Origin: Panulirus ornatus
Lineage: Eukaryota > Arthropoda > Malacostraca > Decapoda > Palinuridae
Direction of reading: 5' to 3'
Length of the DNA stretch: 64,000 nucleotides
Assembly (NCBI RefSeq): GCF_036320965.1
Contig: NC_092226.1
Location: 21,607,002-21,671,001 of the forward strand
Positions 1-12,639 of the stretch are shown here, piece after piece. The notes below the pieces were generated by a model. The model worked only from the letters and a program-made list of their open reading frames with translations. It searched no databases and was not told where the DNA came from. The first letter of the stretch is position 1; every line of letters begins with the position of its first letter. Both the position numbers and the translations under genes were made by a program.

Positions 1-1480
1 GGTGTTGCCACACACGGCATCCGTGTTATATATCTCACCTCTTCGCTACTGACTCAACAGACGTGATAGATGTACCGTGTTCCAACCCCCCCGGCCAGGT
101 CCCTGCGCCTTCCTCTTCAAGGCCCAATAATTTCATCGTGGTTATGTGTTGGGCCGACCTGGCCCCCCCGCTCATACAGACATTATCTCTTTTACTGGTC
201 GTACACGTCTTGCGGCCTCTGTGTAAACCTCGTACCTCCCCCATCCATGGTGTGCGGGAGGTAGAGGCCCTCTCGTATTATAATTATTATTAATGCTTTC
301 ATCGACCAGCCTGTCACCCATTCCCATCTGCTCGTATATTCTCACCAGCCATTACCACACGTCCCATTCCCTTTCCTCCTTCGTCACTAAACGCCCCCTG
401 GAACCATCACTCCCGTACCTACACCCCTTCCTCCCATATCTTAAGCTTTCTTCCCCCCCTTCTAGTAATCAATTGAAGCCACTAGGTCTCGGGCGTCTGA
501 TTACCTTCTACAGCAGCCCCCGGCGGGAGGTTGTTGATGTGACGGAAGCCCCACACACGCCCCCTCCGTAGCTCTCAATCCCCTATAAGTCTCTGAAGTT
601 TCTGCGGCTTTTTAAACTTTAGACGCCATCGAATACGCCTGTCTTAGGCCCGCACTTCTCTCTCTTTTTCATGGGAGTTTATTGGCGTGTGATCCTCTAC
701 CTGGCGCGCCTCCCTCCTCTCCGGACGGCTCCCTTGCTCGATGTTCTCTTACGACGTCCGTATCACTGGGGCGTTTTGCAGGCCATTTCGACAGGTCCCC
801 CTACAGAAGCTCTTTATCAGGTCCTTCTATAGGACTTTTTCCCGTGTCATTGTACGGGAACCTTTCGCCAGGTCCTCGTACGGGAACCTCCTCCGCAACG
901 AACTCCTTCTCCGAAACCTGTCGCCTGATCCTTTTACAGGACCTGTGTATTCTTCGATACCTCTCACCAGGTCTTGCCGTACCACTCACTTGGGCCTTTC
1001 AATCCGGGTCTTCGTATGGTTCCTTTGACCGAGTCTTCTTTTGAAAGGCCCTTGAACAAGCCTCTTTAGAGAGTTCTCTTGATCGCCTCTTGCATCAGGT
1101 CGCCCTGCTAGATCTTTTACAAGGCGGCCCTCACAACACGTCTTTTTTTGCTTGTTTTTTTTCATCCCGTCTTTACCTGATCCTCCTTAAAACTAACACT
1201 CCAGCCAGGCCCATACCTCGGACTGAATTCTCCAGCTAAGTGCTGCTCTCTGCAGAATTACTTTCCTGCTTGTCCTCCTTCCTCCTCCTCCTCCGAGACC
1301 TCCTCATCAAGTCTAATAGTTTCTTTTCATCAGGTGTCCACGGGAGATCCTCCCACCAGCTCCATTGACCAGTTCCGTCTGTCGCTTCCCCTCCATCAGG
1401 TGTGTGCCATTCGGGTCCTCAGGTCCCCTCATCAACAGAGCTGCCCACCTGCTCATGTAGCCTTCATCGTGTCTCTATAA
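1..1480. other. Intergenic sequence, no gene seen
   Basis: No open frame here looks like a protein. From about 640 to 1480 the plus strand is pyrimidine-rich and holds weak, irregular internal similarity: short phrases such as caggtcct and tacgggaacct recur at 795-900. This suggests an old, decayed tandem repeat. Nothing regulatory is convincing. Confidence 0.6.
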
Positions 1481-1704
1481 TCCCTCTGGGTCCTGAGACC
1501 TGGGATCCCTCTGGGTCCTGAGACCTGGGATCCCCCTGGGTCCTGAGACCTGGGATCCCCCTGGGTCCTGAGACCTGGGATCCCTCTGGGTCCTGAGACC
1601 TGGGATCCCCCTGGGTCCTGAGACCTGGGATCCCCCTGGGTCCTGAGACCTGGGATCCCTCTGGGTCCTGAGACCTGGGATCCCTCTGGGTCCTGAGACC
1701 TGGG
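1481..1704. repeat. 25 bp minisatellite, 9 units
   Basis: The phrase ctgggtcctgagacc recurs exactly every 25 bp, starting at 1486, 1511, 1536 and so on to 1686. Units differ mainly by one C/T change in the tccct/tcccc linker. The near-identity of units implies recent amplification or homogenisation. Confidence 0.95.
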
Positions 1705-2045
1705 GCTGTGATTCTCCAGTGTGACTGGTAGTTATAATCGTTCCAGGTGATCTTGACGACCGCTGATTGGTAGTTACAACCGTTCCAGGTGATCTATAGC
1801 ACCACTGACTGGTAGTTATAACCGTGCCAGGTCATCTTCTAAACCGCTGACAGCTGACGGGTAGTTATAACTATTCCAGGTAATCTTTACGCCCTCTGAT
1901 TGGTAGTTATGACCTTTCACTGTAATCTTTACGACCGCTGACGTATTTATAACCACTCCAGGCACTTTTTATGACCGTTGACTGGTAGTTATGGCCATTC
2001 CATAATCTTTAAGACCGCGGGTCGGGTAGTTACAGAGGGCCCAGG
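1705..2045. repeat. Diverged tandem repeat, about 45-60 bp units
   Basis: Phrases ggtagttataac, ttccaggt and atctttacgaccgctga recur about seven times with substitutions and length changes. It directly abuts the 25 bp array but has an unrelated unit, and it is much older judging by divergence. Confidence 0.75.
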
Positions 2046-2833
2046 TAACCTGCACTACCTTTCCTCGTATGACCCAGTCAAGTGAGGGCGTCAGACGTCA
2101 GGAACGCGTCATTTTTGGCATCTCAAACAGAGTAGGATATCATGAAGGCCTTGAGGCACGTACGTGTGTGTAGTCCAAGGTGTTCTCTTCAGGATCTAGA
2201 CACATCCTGACTCTCCTTGCGTGGCTGTGTCATAACACGGCCACTGTTAGCGAAGCAAGAACCATGTTACACCACAGTGTGGCGGATCCCATACGTCTTA
2301 ACAAAGGAATACCCATCAGACTTTGAGAATAAGACGATCATGTTTCTCCTGAAGGAGAGTGAAACTCAGACACCCCTCACCTGTCATCTGTGTCCCATTG
2401 GAATATGTATATAGATTCTCAGAATCATTTCATGTGGTATCAGTACAGCAGATGGTACCCCACGATGATGCATGATCCATGCATAACTTCCAAATGACAG
2501 ACATATTGTCACTGCCGTTACATGGCTTGTAAACTGTAATGTCCTGTAACTTTGTGTGTTGTTGTGTGAGTTGCATTTATCTTATTTTCTTATCCCCCCC
2601 CTTCCCCCTCCTCCCCCAACAAGAAAGAAAACGGATATCTTCCGTCAGCTGAGGTCGGGCCCGTCTGGGTTCCACTCCTGGGCGGGGCAGTTACCTCCCC
2701 GCAGTTCACCTAGCTGTTCATCCTCTTCTTGGGGTTGATCGATAAGCTAGGGTACTTAGCTTTGGCTAAGTATAAATAGGTAATGTCAATGAAATGGCTT
2801 TGATTAGGGCCATGCCGTCCCGTCTCGCATAAC

Positions 2834-2835
<2 letters not shown>
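2046..2835. other. Intergenic sequence
   Basis: Apparently unique, moderately AT-rich sequence with no supported gene. A C-rich run lies at about 2595-2620. Confidence 0.55.

Positions 2836-2903
<68 letters not shown>
2836..2903. repeat. (TA)n microsatellite
   Basis: An uninterrupted TA run that borders the 3' tail side of the adjacent minus-strand SINE-like element. Confidence 0.95.
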
Positions 2904-3139
<236 letters not shown>

Positions 3140-4199
3140 CATATATGCCCCAGATATAGTTGAAACTGCTGTATATATCGCATGGTTATTAAGTGATGGT
3201 CACTTCTGACCCAGCGCCTCCTGTGAGGTGACATGCCGCCTCACCTGCCCTCACCACACATCATCGGTCTCCCCAGAGCCACCGGTGCCACCATGACCCT
3301 CCCTAACCTCACCTAACCTCGCCCGAACACCATCCTGCCTCACTCATTAGTCTACATTCTCACAGGCTACACACACTGACGCGTCTCATGGCCCTAGTGT
3401 TAACAGCACATAGCTCCCTCCTACCCCAGACCCCCATATGACTCAGCCCCCAGCATGAACCGCAGTACTACACCACACATAACCCCGTCGAGCCCTCCAT
3501 ACACTTCGTGATTTACCCCAACCCTCCTTGGGTACCAAGCGAGGCCCCATACCTCTGTGTAATCACTAGTAGTTTTGTTGAACCTCACTCAGCTTTGTCT
3601 ATCCCCCCCCATACAACTCGGTGTAATCCCCCACGTAATTCCTTCTATTCCTCGTATCTTAACTGTCTAACCACACACGCTCCCAAGTCGCCCCACATAC
3701 CCTCTGTCTGTCTTCATCTAACTCCACTTCACCTTGCCTACCTGTGTGTAATAATTCTTCCACCTCACCTAACCTCACATGGTTCTGTCTGCTTGGCGTA
3801 ACGTAACATAGCTCCCGGTAACCCCACACATGTTCACTCTTGATCCCACATAGCGCCACAAGCAACCTGGCCACAAGCCTGCGAATAACCACGTCCACAG
3901 AGCATCATCTGACTCCACATAGATTCGTTGGAACCTCTACAAAATGCTCGGGGTTGCAGTGGATGGTTCTGATCCCTTCCTGTCTATTCCTATAGCCCCA
4001 GTGTATCAGTGTAGCCCCGAGGGACAGTCGGCCAACAGAGTGCGTCATGGGGATGGGCTGTGGTGTGTGGGGAGGAAGGGAGGGAGGGGAACTTCAGCGC
4101 CCCCAACAATCAATAAATGGGTGATTGCGTCCTGTATCATCCCAGCGGCCGCGACTCCGCCCTAAATGCCTGTCAGACTTCCTCCACCAGCGGTGCTGA

Positions 4200-4201
<2 letters not shown>
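3140..4201. other. Intergenic sequence, C-rich on plus strand
   Basis: No supported gene. Short phrases such as cctaacctcac and ccccacata recur irregularly at 3290-3860, suggesting a very diverged repeat. The CCTAA-like motifs are too few and irregular to be telomeric. Confidence 0.5.

Positions 4202-4258
<57 letters not shown>
4202..4258. repeat. (CT)n microsatellite
   Basis: Pure CT run of about 57 bp. Confidence 0.97.
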
Positions 4259-4260
<2 letters not shown>

Positions 4261-4664
4261 CTGCCGCTGGAAACCACCGAGAAGGATCTTTGAGACTCGC
4301 CGGGAATATTCTGTTGAGAATCATTGGGAAATGATGAATCCCCTGGAAATGGTCCTCAAGAATCGCTGGGAAATGATGGCCTGTTTGGAATGATGGACTT
4401 TTAAGTCTTCGGTCACTGCTCTCCGGACTCCTTCCTAACTTCAGGTACTGCCCCTGGGAGTGACGTGGTCCTCTCCCGCCAGCCTCTATCTCTCTTGTGA
4501 CCTCCCGAGCACAATGATGCCACAGTGGTACGACCCTTGAGCTCAGCGGTACTACCCATGGGGGTATGAGATCAGGCCCTGGTGAAGTTCCTCTAGGTAT
4601 GAAGGCATGGCATTAGAGTTTGCCCTGAAGGGGTCACGTTTAGGGCCACGGCATCACGTCCCAG
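4259..4664. other. Intergenic sequence
   Basis: No gene seen. The phrase gggaaatgatg recurs at 4326-4380, a minor local duplication. Confidence 0.5.
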
Positions 4665-5050
4665 AGCCAATCATCCTGCTCAAGGGTTCGTACCGTCGTG
4701 CTCAAGCGTTCGAACCATTGTGTTCAAGCGTCCGAACCATCGTGTTTAAGGCCTTGTTGCGTCGTGCTCTAGGGCCGTAACGTCGTGTTCAAGGGTTCGT
4801 TACGTCGTGCTCTAGGGTTCGTATCGTCGTGCTCAAGGGTTCGTACCGTCGTGCTCAAGGGTTCGTATCGTCGTGCTCAAGGGTTCGTACCGTCGTGCTC
4901 AAGGGTTCGTAGCATCGTGCTCACTGGTCGTTACGTTGTGCTCAAGGGTTCGTAGCATCGTGTTCAGGGTTCGTACCGTCGTGCTCAAGGGTTCGTAGCA
5001 TCGTGTTCAGGGTTCGTACCGTCGTGTTCAAGGGTTCGTTCCATCGTGAT
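4665..5050. repeat. 22 bp minisatellite, about 17 units
   Basis: The unit is built from gtgctcaagggttcgta followed by ccgtc, tcgtc or gcatc. Units near 4665-4760 are more diverged than those at 4800-5040, so the array looks homogenised at its right side. Confidence 0.9.
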
Positions 5051-5481
5051 CAAGGTTGGGAGAACGAATCGTCGTCACCATTGCTAGGACCATCCTTCCT
5101 CCTCTTGGTCCTTGATGCCCTTCTCTGGAAGGAGTAGGTAGAGGGTGCTATACAGCGGGGGGAAGGTTAGATGCAGGATGGCGTGTATTGCAGAAATGGA
5201 TAGAGACAGAGAGCTGGGTGGAGGTGCTCAGGCTTTACGCGTTGAACCGGGATGTGTCGCTGTTGCTTGATGGCGGTCAAGTGAGCCCAGGGAACCGCCC
5301 AACCGTTCCACATCGACGCTGGTGGACTTGTCATGATCCCGTGCCACCAGGAATATCTGGAGGACGAAAAGAAAAGACAGGATGAGACGTTTTAGACATG
5401 TGCGAGATGGGTGTTGTCACATGTTGTGTACGAGATGAGGTGGGTGTGAGACGGGAGTAGAATGCCAGCATCTTAAATGTA

Positions 5482-5484
<3 letters not shown>
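5051..5484. other. Intergenic sequence
   Basis: Apparently unique sequence with no supported gene or element. Confidence 0.45.

Positions 5485-5529
<45 letters not shown>
5485..5529. repeat. (GA)n microsatellite
   Basis: Pure GA run of about 45 bp. Confidence 0.96.
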
Positions 5530-5533
<4 letters not shown>

Positions 5534-5694
5534 CTGGGCCTGGAAGAGGGTCAGTGACAGACGCCGCAGCAGTGCTGGCAGCCCACTTCGCGGCCTCCAC
5601 TGTCGTCCCTCCCGACGTACGTACAGGAGGGAGCACCTCCCTGGTCGGTGCTTGCCTGCCACCCGCTGCTTCTACTACTACTCCCTCAGTACCA

Positions 5695-6480
5695 GGTGGT
5701 GGTGATGTCATCTGGTGCCGTGTGGTGGTGATGTCAGCTGGTGCCGTGTGGTGGTGATGTCAGCTGGTGCCGTGTGGTGTTGATGTCAGCTGATGTGTGG
5801 TGGTGATGTCAGCCGGTGCCGTGTGGTGTTGATGTCAGTTGGTCCCGTGTGGTGTTGATGTCAGCTGGTGTGGTGTTGATGTCAGTTGGTCCCGTGTGGT
5901 GTTGATGTCAGCTGGTGCCGTGTGGTGGTGATGTCAGCTGATGTGTGGTGTTGATGTCAGCTGGTGCCGTGTGGTGATGATGTCAGCTGATGTCGTGTGG
6001 TGGTGATGTCAGCTGATGTGTGGTGTTGATGTCAGCTGGTCCCGTGTGGTGGTGATGTCAGCTGGTGCCGTGTGGTGTTGATGTCAGCTGGTGCCGTGTG
6101 TTGATGTCAGCTGGTGCCGTGTGGTGTTGATGTCAGTTGGTCCCGTGTGGTGTTGATGTCAGCTGGTGCCGTGTGGTGTTGATGTCAGCTGGTGCCGTGT
6201 GGTGTTGATGTCAGCTGGTGCCGTGTGGTGTTGATGTCAGCTGGTGCCGTGTGGTGTTGATGTCAGCTGGTCCCGTGTGGTGGTGATGTCAGCTGGTCCC
6301 GTGTGGTGGTGATGTCAGCTGGTGCCTTGTGGTGTTATGTTAGCTGGTGCCTTGTGGTGTTGATGTCAGCTGGTGCCGTGTGGTGTTGATGTCAGCTGGT
6401 CCCGTGTGGTGTTGATGTCAGCTGGTGCCGTGTGGTGGTGATGTCAGGTGGTGCCTTGTGGTGTTATGTTAGCTGGTGTC
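5695..6480. repeat. 26 bp minisatellite, about 30 units
   Basis: The core gatgtcagctggtgccgtgt recurs about every 26 bp (for example 6181 and 6207). Variants swap gtgccg/gtcccg and gtt/ggt, and some units are shortened to gatgtgtggtg. Variants are interleaved, consistent with unequal exchange. It grades into (CA)n and (CT)n at the right edge. Confidence 0.93.
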
Positions 6481-6525
6481 ATGTTATTGATGTCATTTGA
6501 TACCATGTGTTATTATTGTCTTTTG

Positions 6526-6548
6526 ACACACACACACACACACACACA

Positions 6549-6597
<49 letters not shown>
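6526..6597. repeat. Compound (CA)n(CT)n microsatellite
   Basis: About 26 bp of CA followed directly by about 46 bp of CT. Confidence 0.97.
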
Positions 6598-7735
<1,138 letters not shown>

Positions 7736-8189
7736 CCTGTTCATTCATTTTCTCGTCCCGTTCATTTCCCCTCGCTTAACGTACAGTCGACCAGGTCCCG
7801 CCAGCTCTGGGCCTGCCATATCAACCAGGACCACAATAACGCCACACTGAAGGGTGTTGACACTCGTGTAAGGATCATATCACTGATGAAATGTCTCCCT
7901 GTATCCTGGTAATGTGTGCAGATACACTTGACGACACCTGGGATGTTCCGGATGTCGCTGGGGAGCGAGAATGTGCCAGGGAAATGGAAAAGGTCGGAGG
8001 TCGTACCCACCTTTGAGAGAGGAGAGTGAGAGGATGCGCTGAGCTACACATATCTCTGCTTGATCGCGCTGTAAGGAACTGGAAACGATAATCAGGAAGG
8101 AAGTGGATGACGTCTGGCGAGGGAGAAGCTTACCTGAGTGAGAGACATCACCAACCGTCCAGATTTATATGAGAGAGATAGATCCGTGT

Positions 8190-9335
8190 TAGATTAAGGA
8201 GAAGCCTGGTGGATTGTCTGTATCTGAGAAGGTTGGGTAGATTGTCTGCATCTAAGAAGCCTGGGTGGATTGTCTGCATCTGAGAAGGCTGGGTAGATTG
8301 TTTGCATCTAAGAAGCCTGGTAGATTGTCTGCATCTGAGAATTCTGGGTGGATTGTCTGTATTTGAGCCGCCAGAAAGCATTTGACGTTGTACCACACAG
8401 CAGGGTGGCGGAGAAGATGGATCTTCAGCCAGGAATTAGAGGGAGACTCCTTCAACGAATAGATTATCTTAGGGTTAGGGAACAAGGGGCGCCTTACAGA
8501 GGAGCCATCTCGAAATAGGTTGTTTACAGAGGCGTGCCTCAGTGGTCTGTTCTGGGTTCAGTGTTTTTCTTACTGCATGTGAACAAAACTTGGTAGAAGG
8601 TTTGCAAGCTGTATATGTTTGCGGGTGATGTCGGGGTCAGGAGGAAAGTGGAAAGCGAAAAAGAAATGCATGAGCCTCCAAGGGGACCTAGACAGACTCC
8701 AAATTTGGTCCGATCTATGGTGGATGAAAATCAACCCGAGCAGATGTACAGTGATGGGAATGGCACACAACGAAAGATGACTTCCATGTGAATGTGATTT
8801 AGCAGAAAATAAGCTGAAGAAATCGGTTAGCGAGAGAGGCTTGGGAATCGACATCATCCCTGAAACTGACACCAGTCCTATATTAGATAAATCATGGAGA
8901 CAAGCTGACAGCTGGCAGATATTAGAATTGTGTTCGTGTGACTATGTGGATATGGCAATATTTTGCAAGTTGTGGACATCGTACATTAGGTTAAGACTGT
9001 GCTTGGTCACTGCGTTTAAAGACGCACAAAGACCTGACGGAGAAGGTCCAGAGGAGGGTAGCGAAGAAGGTAGCGAGAGTTAACACTGGTGAGTGTGACA
9101 GGGGAAGGCTAAAGGCCTCAGATATGTCAGCCATAGAAGAGAGAGAAGTAAAAGGTGACCTAATCACAGCGTCTTACGTTGTCAAACATGGCTGGACGAC
9201 GCGGACAGTGAACTAACCGTTCTTTGCAAGATACAGACGGACAGAACAACCAGAGGGCCTGGGGCTCTGACGTATGGCGCCCCACGAGTATAGCACTCCC
9301 TCCCCTCACTGTACTGACAGGTAATTCCACATACT
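8190..9335 (+). mobile_element. Decayed CR1/Jockey-group retrotransposon fragment, RT to 3' end
   Basis: Although broken by stops and frameshifts, short translated pieces follow the order expected of a CR1/Jockey reverse transcriptase. A KAFDVVPHSRV-like piece lies at about 8370-8410 (families usually read KAFDTVPH). A VYRGVPQWSVLGSVFF-like piece lies at about 8520-8575 (usual RGVPQGSVLGP). FAGDVGVRRKVE lies at about 8618-8655, where the catalytic FADD has become FAGD. Near 9043-9172 one frame reads KVQRRVAKKVARVN then EEREVKGDLIT, matching the thumb/C-terminal part. The 3' terminus gccccacgag...aggtaatt at 9276-9335 matches the terminus seen at 43021-43160 and precedes CA-rich DNA. The element is inactive. 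The clade name rests on motif recognition only. Confidence 0.8.
8213..8365 (+). repeat. 28 bp minisatellite inside the RT fragment, 6 units
   Basis: gattgtctg recurs at about 8212, 8240, 8268, 8296, 8323 and 8351, that is every 28 (once 27) bp, with gaagcctgggt or gaaggctgggt between. The same phrase occurs once in the related element at 46441 (ctgggtggactgtctgtatc). It is therefore a local amplification of a retroelement segment. Confidence 0.85.
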
Positions 9336-9524
9336 CCACCACACAGACTCCCTCTCACAGACCTCACTCACACAGACTCTCACAGACTCACTCGTACACA
9401 CACACACTCCCTCACACAATGTATAATATTCGGGTAATGCTGTTACAGTAATTATGTTACTCCCCGCGAGTTGAACCGGTCTGCTCTGTGTGGGGGATAA
9501 GTGCATTGGGCGTGTACATGGACT

Positions 9525-10110
9525 TCCTGTGTGGGGTGAGTGGGTGGATTTCGTGTGTGGGGTGATGAGTGTGTGGGCATGGTGTGAAGGGTGATTGTGT
9601 GGGCTTGGTGTGTGGGTTGACTGTGTGGATTTCTGGTGTTTTAGTGCGTGGGGTGGAGTGTGGTAGGGCACAGTGTGTGTGGTGTTAGTGTGGATGTTGT
9701 GTGTGGTTGAGTGAGTGTGTGGATGTTGTGTGTGGTGGGGTGAGTGTGTGAAAGTTGTGTGTGGTGGTGTGAGTGTGTGGGATGGTGTGTGTGGTTGGGT
9801 GAGTGTGTGGGATGTTGTGTGTGGTGGTGTGAGTGTGTGGGATGGTGTGTGTGGTTGGGTGAGTGTGTGGGATGTTGTGTGTGGTTGGGTGAGTGTGTGG
9901 ATGTTGTGTGTAGTGTGAGTGTGTGGATGTTGTGTGTGGTTGGGTGAGTGTGTGGATGTTGTGTGTGATTGGGTGAGTGTGTGGATGTTGTGTGTGGTTG
10001 GATGAGTGTGTGGGATGTTGTGTGTGGTTGGGTGAGTGTGTGGGATAAGTGTGTGGATGGGTGAGTGCGTGTGTGGATGTTGGGTGAGTGTGTGGGATAA
10101 GTGTGTGGAG
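9525..10110. repeat. GT-rich minisatellite, diverged 28-34 bp units
   Basis: Units combine gtgagtgtgtgg, atgttgtgtgtggt and tgggtgagtg with variable length. Two nearly identical double units lie at 9770-9900. The preceding 9336-9420 is CA-rich and continues the 3' side of the upstream retroelement. Confidence 0.88.
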
Positions 10111-10374
10111 TGTGAAGCGACGGTAGAAGGGGCAAGTGGAGACGACGTCACAAGGAAGTCCTATAAAACCATTTATACGAGGCCTGGAGAGGCAGGGGGG
10201 CCTGCCCGCCCGCCCGTGCTGGTGGAGATATTGTCCACATTGAGGCAGTTTATCGCTTTATAATTGCCATTATGTAAATATCTAGCCTTGTGGAAGAGGT
10301 TGATGGGGGAAAGGTGGGCCGTCCCCTCCCGTGTCCCCGCCGACCTCGGGACATTCCGCGGGGACTCCTCCTGA

Positions 10375-11618
10375 TGTGTCTCGGGTCTCCTGGTGACGCA
10401 TGGTGCGCCAGGGAGGGTAGTGGCGCCCAGGGTCTGATGTGTGTCCTGGTGACGCATGGTGCACCAGGGAGGGTAGTGGCGCCCAGGGTCTGGTGTGTGT
10501 CCTAGTGACGCATGGTGCACCAGGGAGGGTAGTGGCGCCCAGGGTCTGATGTGTGTCCTAGTGACGCATGGTGCACCAGGGAGGGTAGTGGCGCCCGGGG
10601 TCTGCTGTGTGTCCTAGTGACGCATTGTGCACCAGGGAGGGTAGTGGCCCCCGGGGTCTGATGTGTGTCCTAGTGACGCATGGTGCACCAGGGAGGGTAG
10701 TGGCGCCCAGGGTCTGATGTGTGTCCTAGTGACGCATGGTGCACCAGGGAGGGTAGTGGCGCCCAGGGTCTGATGTGTGTCCTAGTGACGCATGGTGCAC
10801 CAGGGAGGGTAGTGGCGCCCAGGGTCTGATGTGTGTCCTAGTGACGCATGGTGCACCAGGGAGGGTAGTGGCGCCCGGGGTCTGATGTGTGTCCTAGTGA
10901 CGCATGGTGCACCAGGGAGGGTAGTGGCCCCCAGGGTCTGGTGTGTGTCCTAGTGACGCATGGTGCACCAGGGAGGGTAGTGGCCCCCAGGGTCTGGTGT
11001 GTGTCCTAGTGACGCATGGTGCACCAGGGAGGGTAGTGGCGCTCAGGGTCTGATGTGTGTCCTAGTGACGCATGGTGCACCAGGGAGGGTAGTGGCGCCC
11101 GGGGTCTGGTGTGTGTCCTAGTGACGCATGGTGCACCAGGGAGGGTAGTGGCGCCCGGGGTCTGCTGTGTGTCCTAGTGACGCATGGTGCACCAGGGAGG
11201 GTAGTGGCGCCCAGGGTCTGATGTGTGTCCTGGTGACGCATGGTGCGCCTGGGAGGGTAGTGGCCCCCAGGGTCTGGTGTGTGTCCTAGTGACGCATGGT
11301 GCACCAGGGAGGGTAGTGGCGCCCGGGGTCTGCTGTGTGTCCTAGTGACGCATGGTGCACCAGGGAGGGTAGTGGCGCTCAGGGTCTGATGTGTGTCCTG
11401 GTGACGCATGGTGCGCCTGGGAGGGTAGTGGCCCCCAGGGTCTGGTGTGTGTCCTAGTGACGCATGGTGCACCAGGGAGGGTAGTGGCGCCCGGGGTCTG
11501 ATGTGTGTCCTGGTGACGCATGGTGCGCCTGGGAGGGTAGTGGCCCCCAGGGTCTGGTGTGTGTCCTAGTGACGCATGGTGCACCAGGGAGGGTAGTGGC
11601 GCCCGGGGGTTTGATATG
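10375..11618. repeat. 56 bp minisatellite, about 22 units
   Basis: gtgacgcatggtgcaccagg recurs every 56 bp (for example 10393 and 10449), with gagggtagtggcgcccaggg and tctgatgtgtgtccta filling the unit. Variants include gcgcc/gcccc, gatg/ggtg/gctg and gcaccag/gcgcctg. Their interleaving, for example the repeated gcgcctg units at 11245, 11413 and 11525, points to multi-unit duplication. Reading frames across the array are artefacts. Confidence 0.95.
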
Positions 11619-11681
11619 TGTCTTGAATTTAAGTCTTAACTTTTTCACCTATGATGAACCTCCTGATATGGTGGACCCGGT

Positions 11682-11686
<5 letters not shown>

Positions 11687-11720
<34 letters not shown>

Positions 11721-11773
11721 GAGAGAATTTTTACGCCTCGCCAAACAAGCGCTTGACGAAATTACTCGTCTTA

Positions 11774-11843
<70 letters not shown>
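11687..11843. repeat. (GT)n at 11687-11715 and (GA)n at 11777-11843
   Basis: Two pure dinucleotide runs separated by about 60 bp of unique sequence. Confidence 0.96.
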
Positions 11844-11847
<4 letters not shown>

Positions 11848-11886
11848 GGCGAAAGTGAGCTTGGCGTAAAGAAAGTGTGGAGCAAC

Positions 11887-12265
11887 TGATTAAGGTGTGG
11901 AGAGACAGAGGGAAGTGTGGAGAGATGGAGGGAGATGTGGAGAGATGGAGGGAGATGTGGGGAGATGGAGGGAGATGCGGAGAGATGGAGGGAGATGTGG
12001 AGAGATGGAGGGAGATGTGGAGAGATGGAGGGAGATGTGGAGAGATGGAGGGAGATGTGGAGAGATGGAGGGAGATGTGGAGAGATGGAAGGAGGTTTGA
12101 AGAGATGGAGGGAAGTATGGAGAGATGAAGGGAGGTTTGGAGAGATGGAGGGAGATGTGGAGAGATGGAGGGAGATGTGGAGAGATGGAGGGAGATGTGG
12201 AGAGATGGAGGGAGGTGTGGGGAGATGGAGTGAGGTTTGGAGAGACGGAGGGAGGTGTAGATGGA
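11887..12265. repeat. 20 bp minisatellite, about 19 units
   Basis: The unit agagatggagggagatgtgg repeats every 20 bp with few changes. The plus strand is almost pure purine, so the array could adopt triplex-type structures. Diverged units at the right edge run into (GA)n. Confidence 0.93.
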
Positions 12266-12330
12266 TCGAGGGATGCAGAAAGATCGAGAAGGAAGGTATG
12301 ATGAGGAGGAATGGAGAGAGATGGCGGAAG

Positions 12331-12332
<2 letters not shown>

Positions 12333-12366
<34 letters not shown>

Positions 12367-12530
12367 GGTTGTCAGGTAGTGTGTGTGTGTGTGTGTGTGT
12401 GTGTCTCCCACAGAGACGCCCGCCGGGAGACATTTGTAAGCAGCAACATGCAGCTGATGTGGAAGGAGCAGGAGGAGCATCAGGAGTAACTGACATCAGT
12501 AACAGTAACAGTAACAGTAACAGTAACAGC
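12333..12530. repeat. (GA)n, (GT)n and an AGTAAC hexamer run
   Basis: GA at 12333-12364, GT at 12379-12404, and a hexamer array of agtaac at about 12494-12530. Confidence 0.92.
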
Positions 12531-12639
12531 AACAGTAGCAACGGCAGGAGGGGCCGCGCCCTGTGGCCTGTCGTGTTGAGGTGTCCTGGTCACCTGGTGT
12601 GGCAGGGTTGTGGACTTTCTCAATCTGTGTAGCGCGGAC

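Noticed and set aside
3290..3330. Telomere-type CCTAA repeats
   Set aside because: Only a few irregular cctaacctcac motifs in unrelated C-rich DNA, without a regular period.
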